6,419 nt of DNA from Pseudomonadota bacterium. Its GTDB lineage: Bacteria; Pseudomonadota; Alphaproteobacteria; Sphingomonadales; Sphingomonadaceae. Below the pieces are notes generated by a model. It did no database searches and was not told the origin of the DNA. It saw only the letters and a list, made by a program, of their open reading frames with translations. Below are positions 1 to 6,094 of the stretch, piece by piece (the first letter of the stretch is position 1; the number at the start of each line of letters is the position of its first letter). Made by a program: the position numbers and the translations under genes. The stretch spans positions 1-6,419 of the forward strand of contig CANJKQ010000062.1 in NCBI GenBank assembly GCA_947474905.1. The letters run 5' to 3'.

Positions 1-15
1 GATTGACGTTCTTCC

Positions 16-945
16 ATGCCCGAGGGCCCCAGTAGCAGCCGCCCCCCGCTCCCCACTCCAGAGCCCGCGCCCGGTGAAGGCGGCTTATGGCGCGGCATCA
101 AGGCGCTGATCTTTGGCGAAGAGGGCGACGAATCGCTCCGCGCCCAGATCGAGGAAGCGATCGACGCGCATGAGGAAGACCCCGCGCCCGATGCCAAGGG
201 CGACCTCTCCCCGCTCGAACGCCAGATGCTGCGCAACCTGCTCCATTTCGGCGAGCGCGATGCGGGCGATGTCGGCGTGCCGCGCGCCGACATCATTGCG
301 GTGGAAGAACAGACCAGCTTTGCCGATCTGGTGCAATTATTCGCCGAGGCCGGGCACAGCCGGCTGCCCGTCTATCGCGAAACGCTCGATCAGATCATCG
401 GCATGGTCCATATCAAGGACGTGTTCGCGATCATGGCCAAGGGGGCCAGGCCGCCTGCGTCGATCGCCGAGTTGATCCGCCAGCCGCTTTACGTGCCCAT
501 GTCGCGCGGCACGCTCGATCTGCTCGCCGACATGCGCCAGAAACGCGTGCATCTTGCGATCGTGCTCGACGAATATTCGGGGACCGAGGGTCTGGTGACG
601 ATCGAGGATTTGATCGAAGAGATTACTGGCGCAATCGAGGATGAGCATGATGACGCGCCGCAAGCGATGATCGTCGCGGTCGACGATGGGCTGTGGGAAG
701 CCGATGGCCGCGCGGAATTGAAGGAAATCGCCACCGCGATCGATCCACGCCTTGCCGAGACCGACGACGATATCGATACCATTGGCGGGCTGACGGCGGT
801 GCTTGCCGGGCAAGTGCCCGATGCCGGGCAATGCATCGCTCACCCATCGGGCTGGACGATCGAGGTGACACAGGCTGATCCCCGCCGCGTGCTGCGCGTC
901 CGCCTCCACCCGCCGGCGCGGGGCGATAGCGCGGCTGAGACGTGA
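16..945 (+). CDS. corC: CorC/YbeX-type CBS-domain protein (HlyC/CorC family, soluble form)
   Basis: The 309-residue protein has the layout of the soluble CorC/YbeX branch of the HlyC/CorC family. A proline-rich N-terminus (about 1-22) and an acidic helical segment lead to a CBS pair: CBS1 near 88-140 (VPRADIIAV, HSRLPVYRET, IGMVHIKDV) and CBS2 near 152-205 (VPMSRGTLDLL, HLAIVLDEYSGTEGLVTIEDL). A CorC_HlyC transporter-associated domain follows at about 218-298 (DGLWEADGRAEL, DTIGGL). There is no DUF21 membrane domain, and the length is close to E. coli YbeX (about 290). The family is linked to Mg2+/Co2+ resistance, and YbeX also to ribosome and RNA homeostasis; the exact role here is inferred. 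A TGA in this frame at 4-6 makes the ATG at 16 the first possible ATG start. That TGA may end an upstream gene, with ybeY expected from the usual gene order. No clear Shine-Dalgarno is visible, so translation may be coupled. Confidence 0.93.
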   Translation: MPEGPSSSRPPLPTPEPAPGEGGLWRGIKALIFGEEGDESLRAQIEEAIDAHEEDPAPDAKGDLSPLERQMLRNLLHFGERDAGDVGVPRADIIAVEEQTSFADLVQLFAEAGHSRLPVYRETLDQIIGMVHIKDVFAIMAKGARPPASIAELIRQPLYVPMSRGTLDLLADMRQKRVHLAIVLDEYSGTEGLVTIEDLIEEITGAIEDEHDDAPQAMIVAVDDGLWEADGRAELKEIATAIDPRLAETDDDIDTIGGLTAVLAGQVPDAGQCIAHPSGWTIEVTQADPRRVLRVRLHPPARGDSAAET

Positions 946-996
946 GGCTAGCTATTCGTCTCCTGGTTCGACGAAGCACGTCACTGTGCCACCAAA

Positions 997-1077
997 CGTC
1001 ATTGCGAGGAGCGTAGCGACGAAGCAATCCATGTCACTCGCCAAAGGCTGGATTGCTTCGCTCCGCTCGCAATGACG
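997..1077. repeat. Long imperfect inverted repeat (REP-like, CGTCATTGCGAG family)
   Basis: The left arm (997-1031) and right arm (1049-1077) are inverted copies flanking a 17-base loop. The outer 12 bases CGTCATTGCGAG and the inner 12 bases CGAAGCAATCCA match perfectly between arms. The middle differs: the left arm carries a longer GAGCGTAGCGA segment where the right arm has a shorter CGGAG. This lies in the 170-base gap between corC and the dehydrogenase gene and ends 38 bases before the latter's ATG. Repeats of this type are dispersed in intergenic regions of many alphaproteobacteria. It can fold into a long hairpin and could end corC transcription, but it lacks a T-tract. The rest of the gap (946-996 and 1078-1115) shows nothing I can name except the ribosome binding site of the next gene. 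Confidence 0.8.
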
Positions 1078-1115
1078 CCGTGCAAATTTATTCGGGAATG
1101 GTTTAGGATAAGACC

Positions 1116-2444
1116 ATGCGCAAATATGCCCTGCCCTTTCTCGGCTGCCTCGTCCTGGTCCTGCTCGGCTTCTGGTATTGGGCCAGCCGCCCCGATGTGG
1201 CGCGATTGCCGTTTGATGCGGTCGTCGGCGCGCGCCCGGCGATCAGCGATCCGCGACCGCAGGTTTATCCCACGATCAACGTCGCCAAGGCGGTGGGGTG
1301 GCCGCAGGGGGGCGCCCCCACCCCGGCGGCGGGACTGAAGCTGAATGCCTTTGCCAATGGGCTTGATCATCCGCGTTGGCTCTATCGCTTGCCCAATGGC
1401 GATGTGCTGGTTGCGGAAACCAACTCGCCGCCGCGTCATGTGCCGGGCATTCAGGGCTTTGTCGAAAGCTGGCTGATGAAGGAAGCCGGCGCGGCGGTGC
1501 CGTCAGCCAACCGCATCACGTTGCTGCGCGATACCAATGGCGATGGCGTGGCGGATGTGAAGACGCCACTGATCACCGGGCTCAACTCGCCGCTCGGCAT
1601 GCTGTTGCTGGGCGACATGCTCTATATCGCCGATACCGACGCGCTGGTCCGCGTGCCGTATAAACTGGGCGACACCCATATCGCCGCCAAGCCCGAACTG
1701 GTGGTCCATTATCCCGGTAGCGGCCAGCATTGGGCACGCGGGCTGATTGCTTCCCAGGACGGTAAGACCGTGTTCGTCTCGGTCGGCTCGTCGACCAACA
1801 TCGCCGATGACGGCATGGACGCAGAGGTCAACCGCGCCTGCATCCTGGAAATCGACCCCGAACATAAAACCGCGCGGGTCTATGCCGCTGGCTTGCGCAA
1901 TCCGCAGGGCATGGCGATTGACCCCAAGACCGGACGGTTGTGGACCGTGGTCAATGAGCGCGACATGCTCGGCTCCGATCTAACCCCCGATTATCTGACG
2001 GCGGTGGAATTGGGCGATTATTTCGGCTGGCCCTATAGCTATTGGGGTGGCTATGTCGACAAGCGCGTCCAGCCCGAACGGCCCGACCTGCTGCAATATG
2101 CCAAGCGCCCCGATTATGCATTGGGGGCACATGTCGCGCCGCTGGGCCTGGCGATGGCGACCGATGCAAAGCTGGGCAATGCCTTCACCAATGGCGTGTT
2201 TGTCGGCGAACATGGCTCGTGGAACCGCGTCCCCGCCTCGGGCTATAAAGTGGTCTATGTGCCGTTCGGCGACAATGGCTTCCCCGCCAAGGGCGCCAAG
2301 CCGGTGGATGTGTTGACCGGCTTCCTCAACAAGGATGGCAAGGCGCAGGGGCGCCCGGTTGGCGTCATCACCGATGCAACGGGCGCGCTGCTCGTGGCGG
2401 ACGATGTCGGCAACATGATCTGGCGAGTGAGCGCGGCGCGATAG
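1116..2444 (+). CDS. Membrane-anchored sorbosone/glucose dehydrogenase-like beta-propeller protein (PQQ-type)
   Basis: This 442-residue protein resembles the L-sorbosone dehydrogenase branch of the GSDH (soluble PQQ glucose dehydrogenase) family. A single hydrophobic segment at about 5-22 after MRKY suggests a signal anchor or uncleaved signal, placing the propeller (about 74-440) in the periplasm. Family-like landmarks are the opening GLDHPRWLYRLPNGDVLVAE (82-101), a calcium-type loop DTNGDGVAD (139-147), QHWARGL (204-210), the propeller motif GLRNPQGMAIDP (259-270) whose Arg261 corresponds to the cofactor/substrate Arg of this fold, GDYFGWPYSYWGG (300-312) and VGEHGSWNR (363-371). The expected reaction is PQQ-dependent oxidation of a sugar or aldehyde; the true substrate cannot be read from sequence, and no PQQ synthesis genes are in the window. 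AGGA at 1105-1108, seven bases before the ATG, supports this start. It converges on the VOC gene. Confidence 0.87.
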   Translation: MRKYALPFLGCLVLVLLGFWYWASRPDVARLPFDAVVGARPAISDPRPQVYPTINVAKAVGWPQGGAPTPAAGLKLNAFANGLDHPRWLYRLPNGDVLVAETNSPPRHVPGIQGFVESWLMKEAGAAVPSANRITLLRDTNGDGVADVKTPLITGLNSPLGMLLLGDMLYIADTDALVRVPYKLGDTHIAAKPELVVHYPGSGQHWARGLIASQDGKTVFVSVGSSTNIADDGMDAEVNRACILEIDPEHKTARVYAAGLRNPQGMAIDPKTGRLWTVVNERDMLGSDLTPDYLTAVELGDYFGWPYSYWGGYVDKRVQPERPDLLQYAKRPDYALGAHVAPLGLAMATDAKLGNAFTNGVFVGEHGSWNRVPASGYKVVYVPFGDNGFPAKGAKPVDVLTGFLNKDGKAQGRPVGVITDATGALLVADDVGNMIWRVSAAR

Positions 2445-2478
2445 GCGGCAGCGCTGCCAGCGCCACCCTGACTATCCT

Positions 2479-2513
2479 CGTCACCCGGCTTTCTGCGTCA
2501 CCCCAGCTTTCTT
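2479..2513. repeat. Two tandem half-units of the CGTCACCCCAGC repeat
   Basis: Two direct copies of 17-18 bases start at 2479 (CGTCACCCGGCTTTCTG) and 2496 (CGTCACCCCAGCTTTCTT). They lead straight into a third start of the same motif at 2514, which forms the left arm of the following palindrome. The half-units have no matching inverted partners of their own, so they look like partial or decayed copies of the same intergenic element. Confidence 0.7.
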
Positions 2514-2576
2514 CGTCACCCCAGCGCAAGCTGGGGTCGCTTGCCGCCCCAGACCCCAGCTTGCGCCGGGGTGACG
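2514..2576. repeat. Palindromic intergenic repeat between convergent genes, possible bidirectional terminator
   Basis: The arms 2514-2538 and 2552-2576 are inverted copies matching at 24 of 25 positions, separated by a 13-base loop. The left arm also contains its own small dyad, CCCCAGC-GCAA-GCTGGGG. The element sits 70 bases past the dehydrogenase stop and 14 bases past the stop of the minus-strand VOC gene. A hairpin here could protect or end both messages. There is no clear T-tract on either side, so classical intrinsic termination is not shown. The same family recurs at 5963-6043, including a shared spacer string CGCTTGCCGC. Confidence 0.85.
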
Positions 2577-2590
2577 ACAATATCCGCGCC

Positions 2591-3013
2591 TCACGCCGTC
2601 GCGAAGATCATCGCGTCGTCGGCAAAGGCCTTGAATTCCAGGGCATTGCCGCTGGGATCGGTGAAGAACATCGTTGCCTGCTCGCCCGCCTGGCCCTTGA
2701 AGCGGATGTGCGGCGCAATGCCGAAGCGAATGCCCGCCGCCGTCAATCGATCCGCCAGCGCCTGCCAATCGGCCATCGTCAGCACGACGCCGAAATGCGG
2801 CACCGGCACGTCGTGGCCGTCAACTGGATTGGTGTGATCGGCCGGGCGTGCGGTGGGGCTGAGATGCGCGACGATCTGATGGCCATAAAGGTTGAAATCG
2901 ACCCACTCAGCCGCGCTCCGCCCCTCCGGGCAGCCGAGCAGCCCGCCATAAAAGGCACGGGCCGCAGCAAGATCATGAACGGGAAAGGCGATGTGAAACG
3001 GGCGGACGGTCAT
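2591..3013 (-). CDS. VOC superfamily protein (glyoxalase/dioxygenase fold), small single-domain
   Basis: The 140-residue protein has one complete vicinal-oxygen-chelate domain made of two beta-alpha-beta-beta-beta modules. It opens with [23 protein letters not shown] (6-28) and continues with a conserved [20 protein letters not shown] stretch (31-50). The second module starts at PHFGVVL (72-78), and [14 protein letters not shown] (117-130) closes the fold. His7, His73 and Glu126 sit where this superfamily places metal ligands, so an active metalloenzyme is plausible. Its reaction (lyase, dioxygenase, isomerase or thiol transfer) cannot be assigned. On the minus strand an AGGA at 3021-3024 lies seven bases before the ATG, supporting this start. 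It diverges from lnt and converges on the dehydrogenase gene. No signal peptide is seen, so it should be cytoplasmic. Confidence 0.9.
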   Translation of the reverse strand: MTVRPFHIAFPVHDLAAARAFYGGLLGCPEGRSAAEWVDFNLYGHQIVAHLSPTARPADHTNPVDGHDVPVPHFGVVLTMADWQALADRLTAAGIRFGIAPHIRFKGQAGEQATMFFTDPSGNALEFKAFADDAMIFATA

Positions 3014-3112
3014 CCCCCATTCCTAGCACAGGCTGAAAATTCGTCACCTGCCCTTGTTCCGCCCGCCGCCGATCCGCATAGCAGCGCGGTGGCAAAGCGA
3101 TGGGAGGCGGGG
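3014..3112. promoter_or_regulatory. Divergent intergenic region; weak promoter candidate for lnt
   Basis: The VOC gene and lnt start back to back, so these 99 bases should hold promoters in both directions. On the plus strand TTGTTC (3054-3059) and CATAGC (3077-3082) are spaced 17 bases apart and make a weak match to a sigma-70-type promoter for lnt. I could not identify a convincing promoter for the VOC gene. The need for promoters follows from the gene arrangement; the exact boxes are a guess. Confidence 0.3.
3102..3107 (+). promoter_or_regulatory. Ribosome binding site of lnt (decides the start)
   Basis: GGGAGG lies five bases before the ATG at 3113. The reading frame stays open upstream to an ATG at 2561, but that extension of 184 codons would run antisense through the whole VOC gene and has no Lnt-like sequence. 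This strong site therefore fixes the start at 3113. Confidence 0.8.
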
Positions 3113-4705
3113 ATGTCGGAACAAGACCGGCATGGCGGCGAGCGATTGAGCACCGCCATCGCCCTCTCCCGGCGTTACCCCGGCGTCGCCTCGCTGATGC
3201 TCGGCGCCATCGCCGCAGCGGGATTTGCGCCGACCAATTTATGGCCGTTGACGCTGATCGCCTTTGCGGCGTGGTTGGCAATTGTCCATGCCGCGCCTTC
3301 GCTGCGTACGGCGTTGGCGAGCGGCTATGCCTTTGGCTGGGGGCATCTCGCCGTCGCCAATCGCTGGGTTGCGCAGGCATTTGTCTATCAGGACGTCATG
3401 CCACCTTGGCTGGGCTGGCCAGCAGTGGGGCTGCTCGCGCTGTATCTGGCCATTTACCCGATGGCGGCCGCAGGGCTGGCGTGGCGGTTTGGGCGGGAAG
3501 TGCTGCCGGGCCCGGCCTATGCCCTGGCGGCAGGGGCGGCGTGGATCGCGACCGAATGGCTGCGCGCGACGCTGTTCACCGGCTATCCCTGGCCGCCGCT
3601 TGCGACGATTTGGCTGCCGGTGCTGGGGGTGGCGTGGCTGGCGAAATGGGTCGGCACTTATGCGCTGTCGGGGCTTACCGTCACGGCGGCGGCGATGCTG
3701 ATCCCGCTTGCCCGGCGGCAATGGCGCGCGGCGACGGCGACGGGCACGATGATCATGCTGCTGGCTCTGGCGGGTTTCGTCACCCCTGCCGATCCGCTGC
3801 CACAGGCAGCCACTAACCCCCGCTTGCGCATCGTCCAGCCCGATCTCGATCAGGAACAGCGCCCGCGTGACGATTATGCCGAACAGAATCTCCGCGCGCT
3901 TCAGGCCGATGGCGGCGCGCCCGGCGCTGCTCCCCGGCTGATCCTGTGGCCCGAAGTCGCGCTGCGCTATCTGGTCGAGAATGGCTATCCCCGCCCATAT
4001 TATTGGCGAGGCGCGCCCGATATGGTCCGGGCACGGATCGCCGCCGCGCTTGGCCGCCGCGACCTTGTGCTGACCGGCGGCGACAGCCTGCGCTTCAGCC
4101 CCGACGGCAAGCTCACCGGCGGCAGCAACGCCATTTTCGCGATCGACGCGCATGGCCGATTGCTGGCCCGCTATGACAAAAGGCACCTCGTCCCCTTTGG
4201 CGAATATCTGCCGTGGCGACCGGTGCTGTCGCGGCTTGGGCTCGACCGACTGGTGCCCGGCGATATCGATTTTGATCCCGGCCCTGGCCCGCGCACCATC
4301 ACCCTGCCCGGCTTCGGCCCGGTCGGCATGCTGGTGTGCTACGAAGTGATCTTCTCTGGCGAAATCGTCGATCGGGCCCATCGCCCGGCGCTGATCTTCA
4401 ACCCGTCAAACGACAGCTGGTTTGCGCAATCCGGCCCCGAAATGCACCTGGCACAGGCGCGATTGCGCGCGATTGAGGAGGGGCTGCCCATTGCCCGCGC
4501 AACGCCGACGGGCATTTCCGCAATCATCGATGCCGATGGCCGCGTCGTCGCCAGGACGGGGTGGAATGTCCCCGCCGCGATCGAAACCACCATTCCCCCT
4601 GCCCACGCCCCGACCTTGTTCGCCCGGGCAGGCAATTGGCTGGCGCTGATCACCGCCGCACTGCTCATCGCGGCGGCTGTTGCCATTCGCCGCCGAGCGC
4701 GATAG
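3113..4705 (+). CDS. lnt: Apolipoprotein N-acyltransferase
   Basis: Lnt transfers an acyl chain from a membrane phospholipid to the N-terminal cysteine of apolipoproteins, the last step of lipoprotein maturation in the inner membrane of Gram-negative bacteria. From the ATG at 3113 the protein has 530 residues, within the usual 500-550. Several hydrophobic helices fill about 22-225. A nitrilase-type (CN hydrolase) domain spans about 237-500, and a last membrane helix (about 508-525) ends in RRRAR. The catalytic triad is visible: Glu281 in [11 protein letters not shown], Lys356 in [16 protein letters not shown], and Cys409 in [10 protein letters not shown]. The downstream motifs [24 protein letters not shown] and [10 protein letters not shown] are also typical. 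It diverges from the VOC gene and stops 67 bases before metK. corC, its common neighbour, lies two genes upstream. Confidence 0.96.
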   Translation: MSEQDRHGGERLSTAIALSRRYPGVASLMLGAIAAAGFAPTNLWPLTLIAFAAWLAIVHAAPSLRTALASGYAFGWGHLAVANRWVAQAFVYQDVMPPWLGWPAVGLLALYLAIYPMAAAGLAWRFGREVLPGPAYALAAGAAWIATEWLRATLFTGYPWPPLATIWLPVLGVAWLAKWVGTYALSGLTVTAAAMLIPLARRQWRAATATGTMIMLLALAGFVTPADPLPQAATNPRLRIVQPDLDQEQRPRDDYAEQNLRALQADGGAPGAAPRLILWPEVALRYLVENGYPRPYYWRGAPDMVRARIAAALGRRDLVLTGGDSLRFSPDGKLTGGSNAIFAIDAHGRLLARYDKRHLVPFGEYLPWRPVLSRLGLDRLVPGDIDFDPGPGPRTITLPGFGPVGMLVCYEVIFSGEIVDRAHRPALIFNPSNDSWFAQSGPEMHLAQARLRAIEEGLPIARATPTGISAIIDADGRVVARTGWNVPAAIETTIPPAHAPTLFARAGNWLALITAALLIAAAVAIRRRAR

Positions 4706-4709
4706 GGCG

Positions 4710-4731
4710 CATATAACAATATCTTTATATG
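4710..4731. promoter_or_regulatory. AT-rich 22-bp dyad upstream of metK, putative operator overlapping the promoter
   Basis: The element runs CATATAA...TTATATG with 9 of 11 base pairs symmetric; only the pairs 4717/4724 and 4718/4723 break the dyad. It is a sharp AT-rich island in GC-rich DNA and begins four bases after the lnt stop, so it most likely overlaps the metK promoter. Dyads of the ATATAAAGA-TCTTTATAT type lie upstream of methionine/SAM-cycle genes in alphaproteobacteria, where ArsR-type regulators such as SahR are candidate binders. That assignment is from memory of the motif and is an inference; no regulator gene is in the window. Confidence 0.6.
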
Positions 4732-4734
4732 ACC

Positions 4735-4773
4735 TCGGAAAGCGACTTTTCCGACCTATCAGAGGGTTTCCGA
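4735..4773 (+). promoter_or_regulatory. metK leader with two mutually exclusive hairpins
   Basis: TCGGAAA at 4735-4741 can pair with TTTCCGA at 4748-4754 (7 bp, 6-base loop). It can instead pair with an identical TTTCCGA at 4767-4773, whose last base is the A of the metK ATG. The second fold would enclose the Shine-Dalgarno in its loop and tie up the start codon, while the first leaves both free. I do not recognise a SAM-II, SAM/SAH or other known SAM riboswitch consensus here. The pairing is visible in sequence, but a regulatory role is inference, and transcription must start upstream of 4735 for it to act. Confidence 0.4.
4761..4766 (+). promoter_or_regulatory. Ribosome binding site of metK (decides the start)
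   Basis: AGAGGG lies six bases before the ATG at 4773. The frame is open further upstream to an ATG at 4680 inside lnt, but the added 31 codons resemble no MetK N-terminus and would run across the dyad and leader. The start at 4773 gives the canonical opening in which [13 protein letters not shown] begins at residue 7. Confidence 0.8.
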
Positions 4774-5957
4774 TGCGCTCCAATTACCTCTTCACTTCCG
4801 AATCGGTGTCCGAAGGCCATCCCGACAAGGTTGCCGACCAGATTTCCGACGCGGTCGTCGATCTGTTCCTGTCGCGCGATCCGGTGGCGCGCGTGGCGTG
4901 CGAAACGATGGTGACGACGCAGCGCATCGTGCTGGCGGGCGAAGTCCGCTGCAATCCCGAAACCTTCCCGACGCTCGACGAAATTGAGCGCGCCGCCCGC
5001 GATACCGTCAAGCGCATCGGCTATGAACAGCATGGCTTCCACTGGCAGACCGCCGACTTCGCCTGCCACCTGCACGGCCAGTCCGCGCACATCGCCCAGG
5101 GTGTCGATGAAGCCGGTAACAAGGACGAAGGCGCCGGCGACCAGGGCATCATGTTCGGCTTTGCCTGCGACGAAACGCCCGACCTGATGCCCGCGACGCT
5201 TTATTACTCGCACCGCATTCTGGAGCGGATGGCGGCGGACCGTCATGCCCGCACCGTCGACTTCCTCGAGCCTGACGCCAAGAGCCAGGTGACGCTGAAG
5301 TTCGAGAATGGCGTGCCGACCGGCGCCACTGCGCTGGTCGTTTCCACGCAGCATACCAAGGAACTGTCGAACGATGCCGGGCAAAAGCGCCTGCGCGATT
5401 ATGTGATGACGGTGTTTGAAGAAATCCTGCCCAATGGCTGGATGCCGGCTGACCTTTCCAAGGTTTATGTCAACCCGACCGGCCTGTTTGAGATCGGTGG
5501 ACCTGACGGCGACGCCGGGCTGACCGGCCGCAAGATCATCGTCGACACCTATGGCGGTGCCGCCCCGCATGGCGGTGGCGCGTTCAGCGGCAAGGACCCG
5601 ACCAAGGTCGATCGTTCGGCCGCCTATATCAGCCGTTACCTCGCCAAAAATATCGTCGCGGCGGGCCTCGCCAAGCGCTGCACCATCCAGCTCAGCTACG
5701 CGATCGGCATTGCCGAGCCGCTGTCGCTTTATGTCGACACGCATGGCACCGGCACGGTTGAGGAAGCGAAGATCGAGGCGGTGCTGCCCAAGCTCGTGCG
5801 CCTCAGCCCCAAGGGCATCCGCACGCACCTCGGCATGAACAAGCCCATCTATCAGCCGACCGCCGCCTACGGCCATTTCGGCCGCAAGGCGGAAGGCGAC
5901 TTGTTCACCTGGGAACGCACCGACCTCGCCGACGCGCTGAAGGCGGAGCTGGCGTAA
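4773..5957 (+). CDS. metK: S-adenosylmethionine synthetase (methionine adenosyltransferase)
   Basis: MetK makes S-adenosylmethionine from methionine and ATP in the cytoplasm, releasing phosphate and pyrophosphate, normally as a tetramer. The 394-residue protein is of normal family length. Signature motifs are all present: [13 protein letters not shown] (7-19) with the ATP-site His16 and metal/substrate residues Asp18 and Lys19, the [10 protein letters not shown] loop (120-129), [11 protein letters not shown] (252-262), and the phosphate-binding [19 protein letters not shown] (267-285). It ends YGHFGR...FTWERTD, as usual in proteobacterial MetK. It sits 67 bases after lnt behind its own dyad and leader, so it is probably transcribed separately. 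The downstream trmB product is a SAM user, which fits the shared neighbourhood. Confidence 0.98.
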   Translation: MRSNYLFTSESVSEGHPDKVADQISDAVVDLFLSRDPVARVACETMVTTQRIVLAGEVRCNPETFPTLDEIERAARDTVKRIGYEQHGFHWQTADFACHLHGQSAHIAQGVDEAGNKDEGAGDQGIMFGFACDETPDLMPATLYYSHRILERMAADRHARTVDFLEPDAKSQVTLKFENGVPTGATALVVSTQHTKELSNDAGQKRLRDYVMTVFEEILPNGWMPADLSKVYVNPTGLFEIGGPDGDAGLTGRKIIVDTYGGAAPHGGGAFSGKDPTKVDRSAAYISRYLAKNIVAAGLAKRCTIQLSYAIGIAEPLSLYVDTHGTGTVEEAKIEAVLPKLVRLSPKGIRTHLGMNKPIYQPTAAYGHFGRKAEGDLFTWERTDLADALKAELA

Positions 5958-5962
5958 CCCGC

Positions 5963-6043
5963 CGTCGCCCCAGCGCAAGCTGGGGCCGCTTGCCGCACGG
6001 CCCCAGCGTGCCGCCTGCGACCCCAGCCTTCGCTGGGGTGACG
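5963..6043. repeat. Palindromic intergenic repeat between metK and trmB (same family as 2514-2576)
   Basis: The left arm 5963-5987 and right arm 6019-6043 are inverted copies matching at 21 of 25 positions. The longer 31-base middle contains an extra half-motif, GGCCCCAGCG. The left arm and the following CGCTTGCCGC spacer closely match the copy at 2514, so the two loci carry the same element. It starts six bases after the metK stop and could stabilise or end the metK message. There is no T-tract. Between 6044 and the trmB start I see no other feature. Confidence 0.85.
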
Positions 6044-6094
6044 GTCTGGCGGTGGGCTTGCGCTGACAACCCCATCCGGCCTAGCCGCGCACGC

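Noticed and set aside
1..15. 3' end of an upstream gene (possibly ybeY) ending at TGA 4-6
   Set aside because: Only two codons would be visible, too little to support a feature; it is inferred from gene order alone.
2479..2576. CRISPR array suggested by spaced CGTCACCCC repeats
   Set aside because: The units are only 17-18 bases with no unique spacers, and the element is an inverted palindrome seen again at 5963-6043.
2561..3112. N-terminal extension of the lnt reading frame by 184 codons from an ATG at 2561
   Set aside because: It runs antisense through the entire VOC gene, has no Lnt character, and a strong GGGAGG site precedes the ATG at 3113.
3239..4381. Long open frame antisense to lnt (380 codons)
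   Set aside because: This is a shadow frame of a clear Lnt with an intact catalytic triad; its product is low-complexity, rich in Arg, Gln and Ala.
4680..4772. N-terminal extension of metK by 31 codons
   Set aside because: It begins inside lnt and covers the dyad and leader; MetK homology starts at the ATG at 4773 with its own ribosome site.
4706..4772. A known SAM riboswitch (SAM-II or SAM/SAH) before metK
   Set aside because: At 67 bases it would be short enough, but I could not match the conserved core of either class, so I report only the observed alternative pairing.
4725..5978. Long open frame antisense to metK (417 codons)
   Set aside because: High-GC codon bias keeps the opposite strand open; its product has no recognisable domain, and the plus strand encodes an unmistakable MetK.
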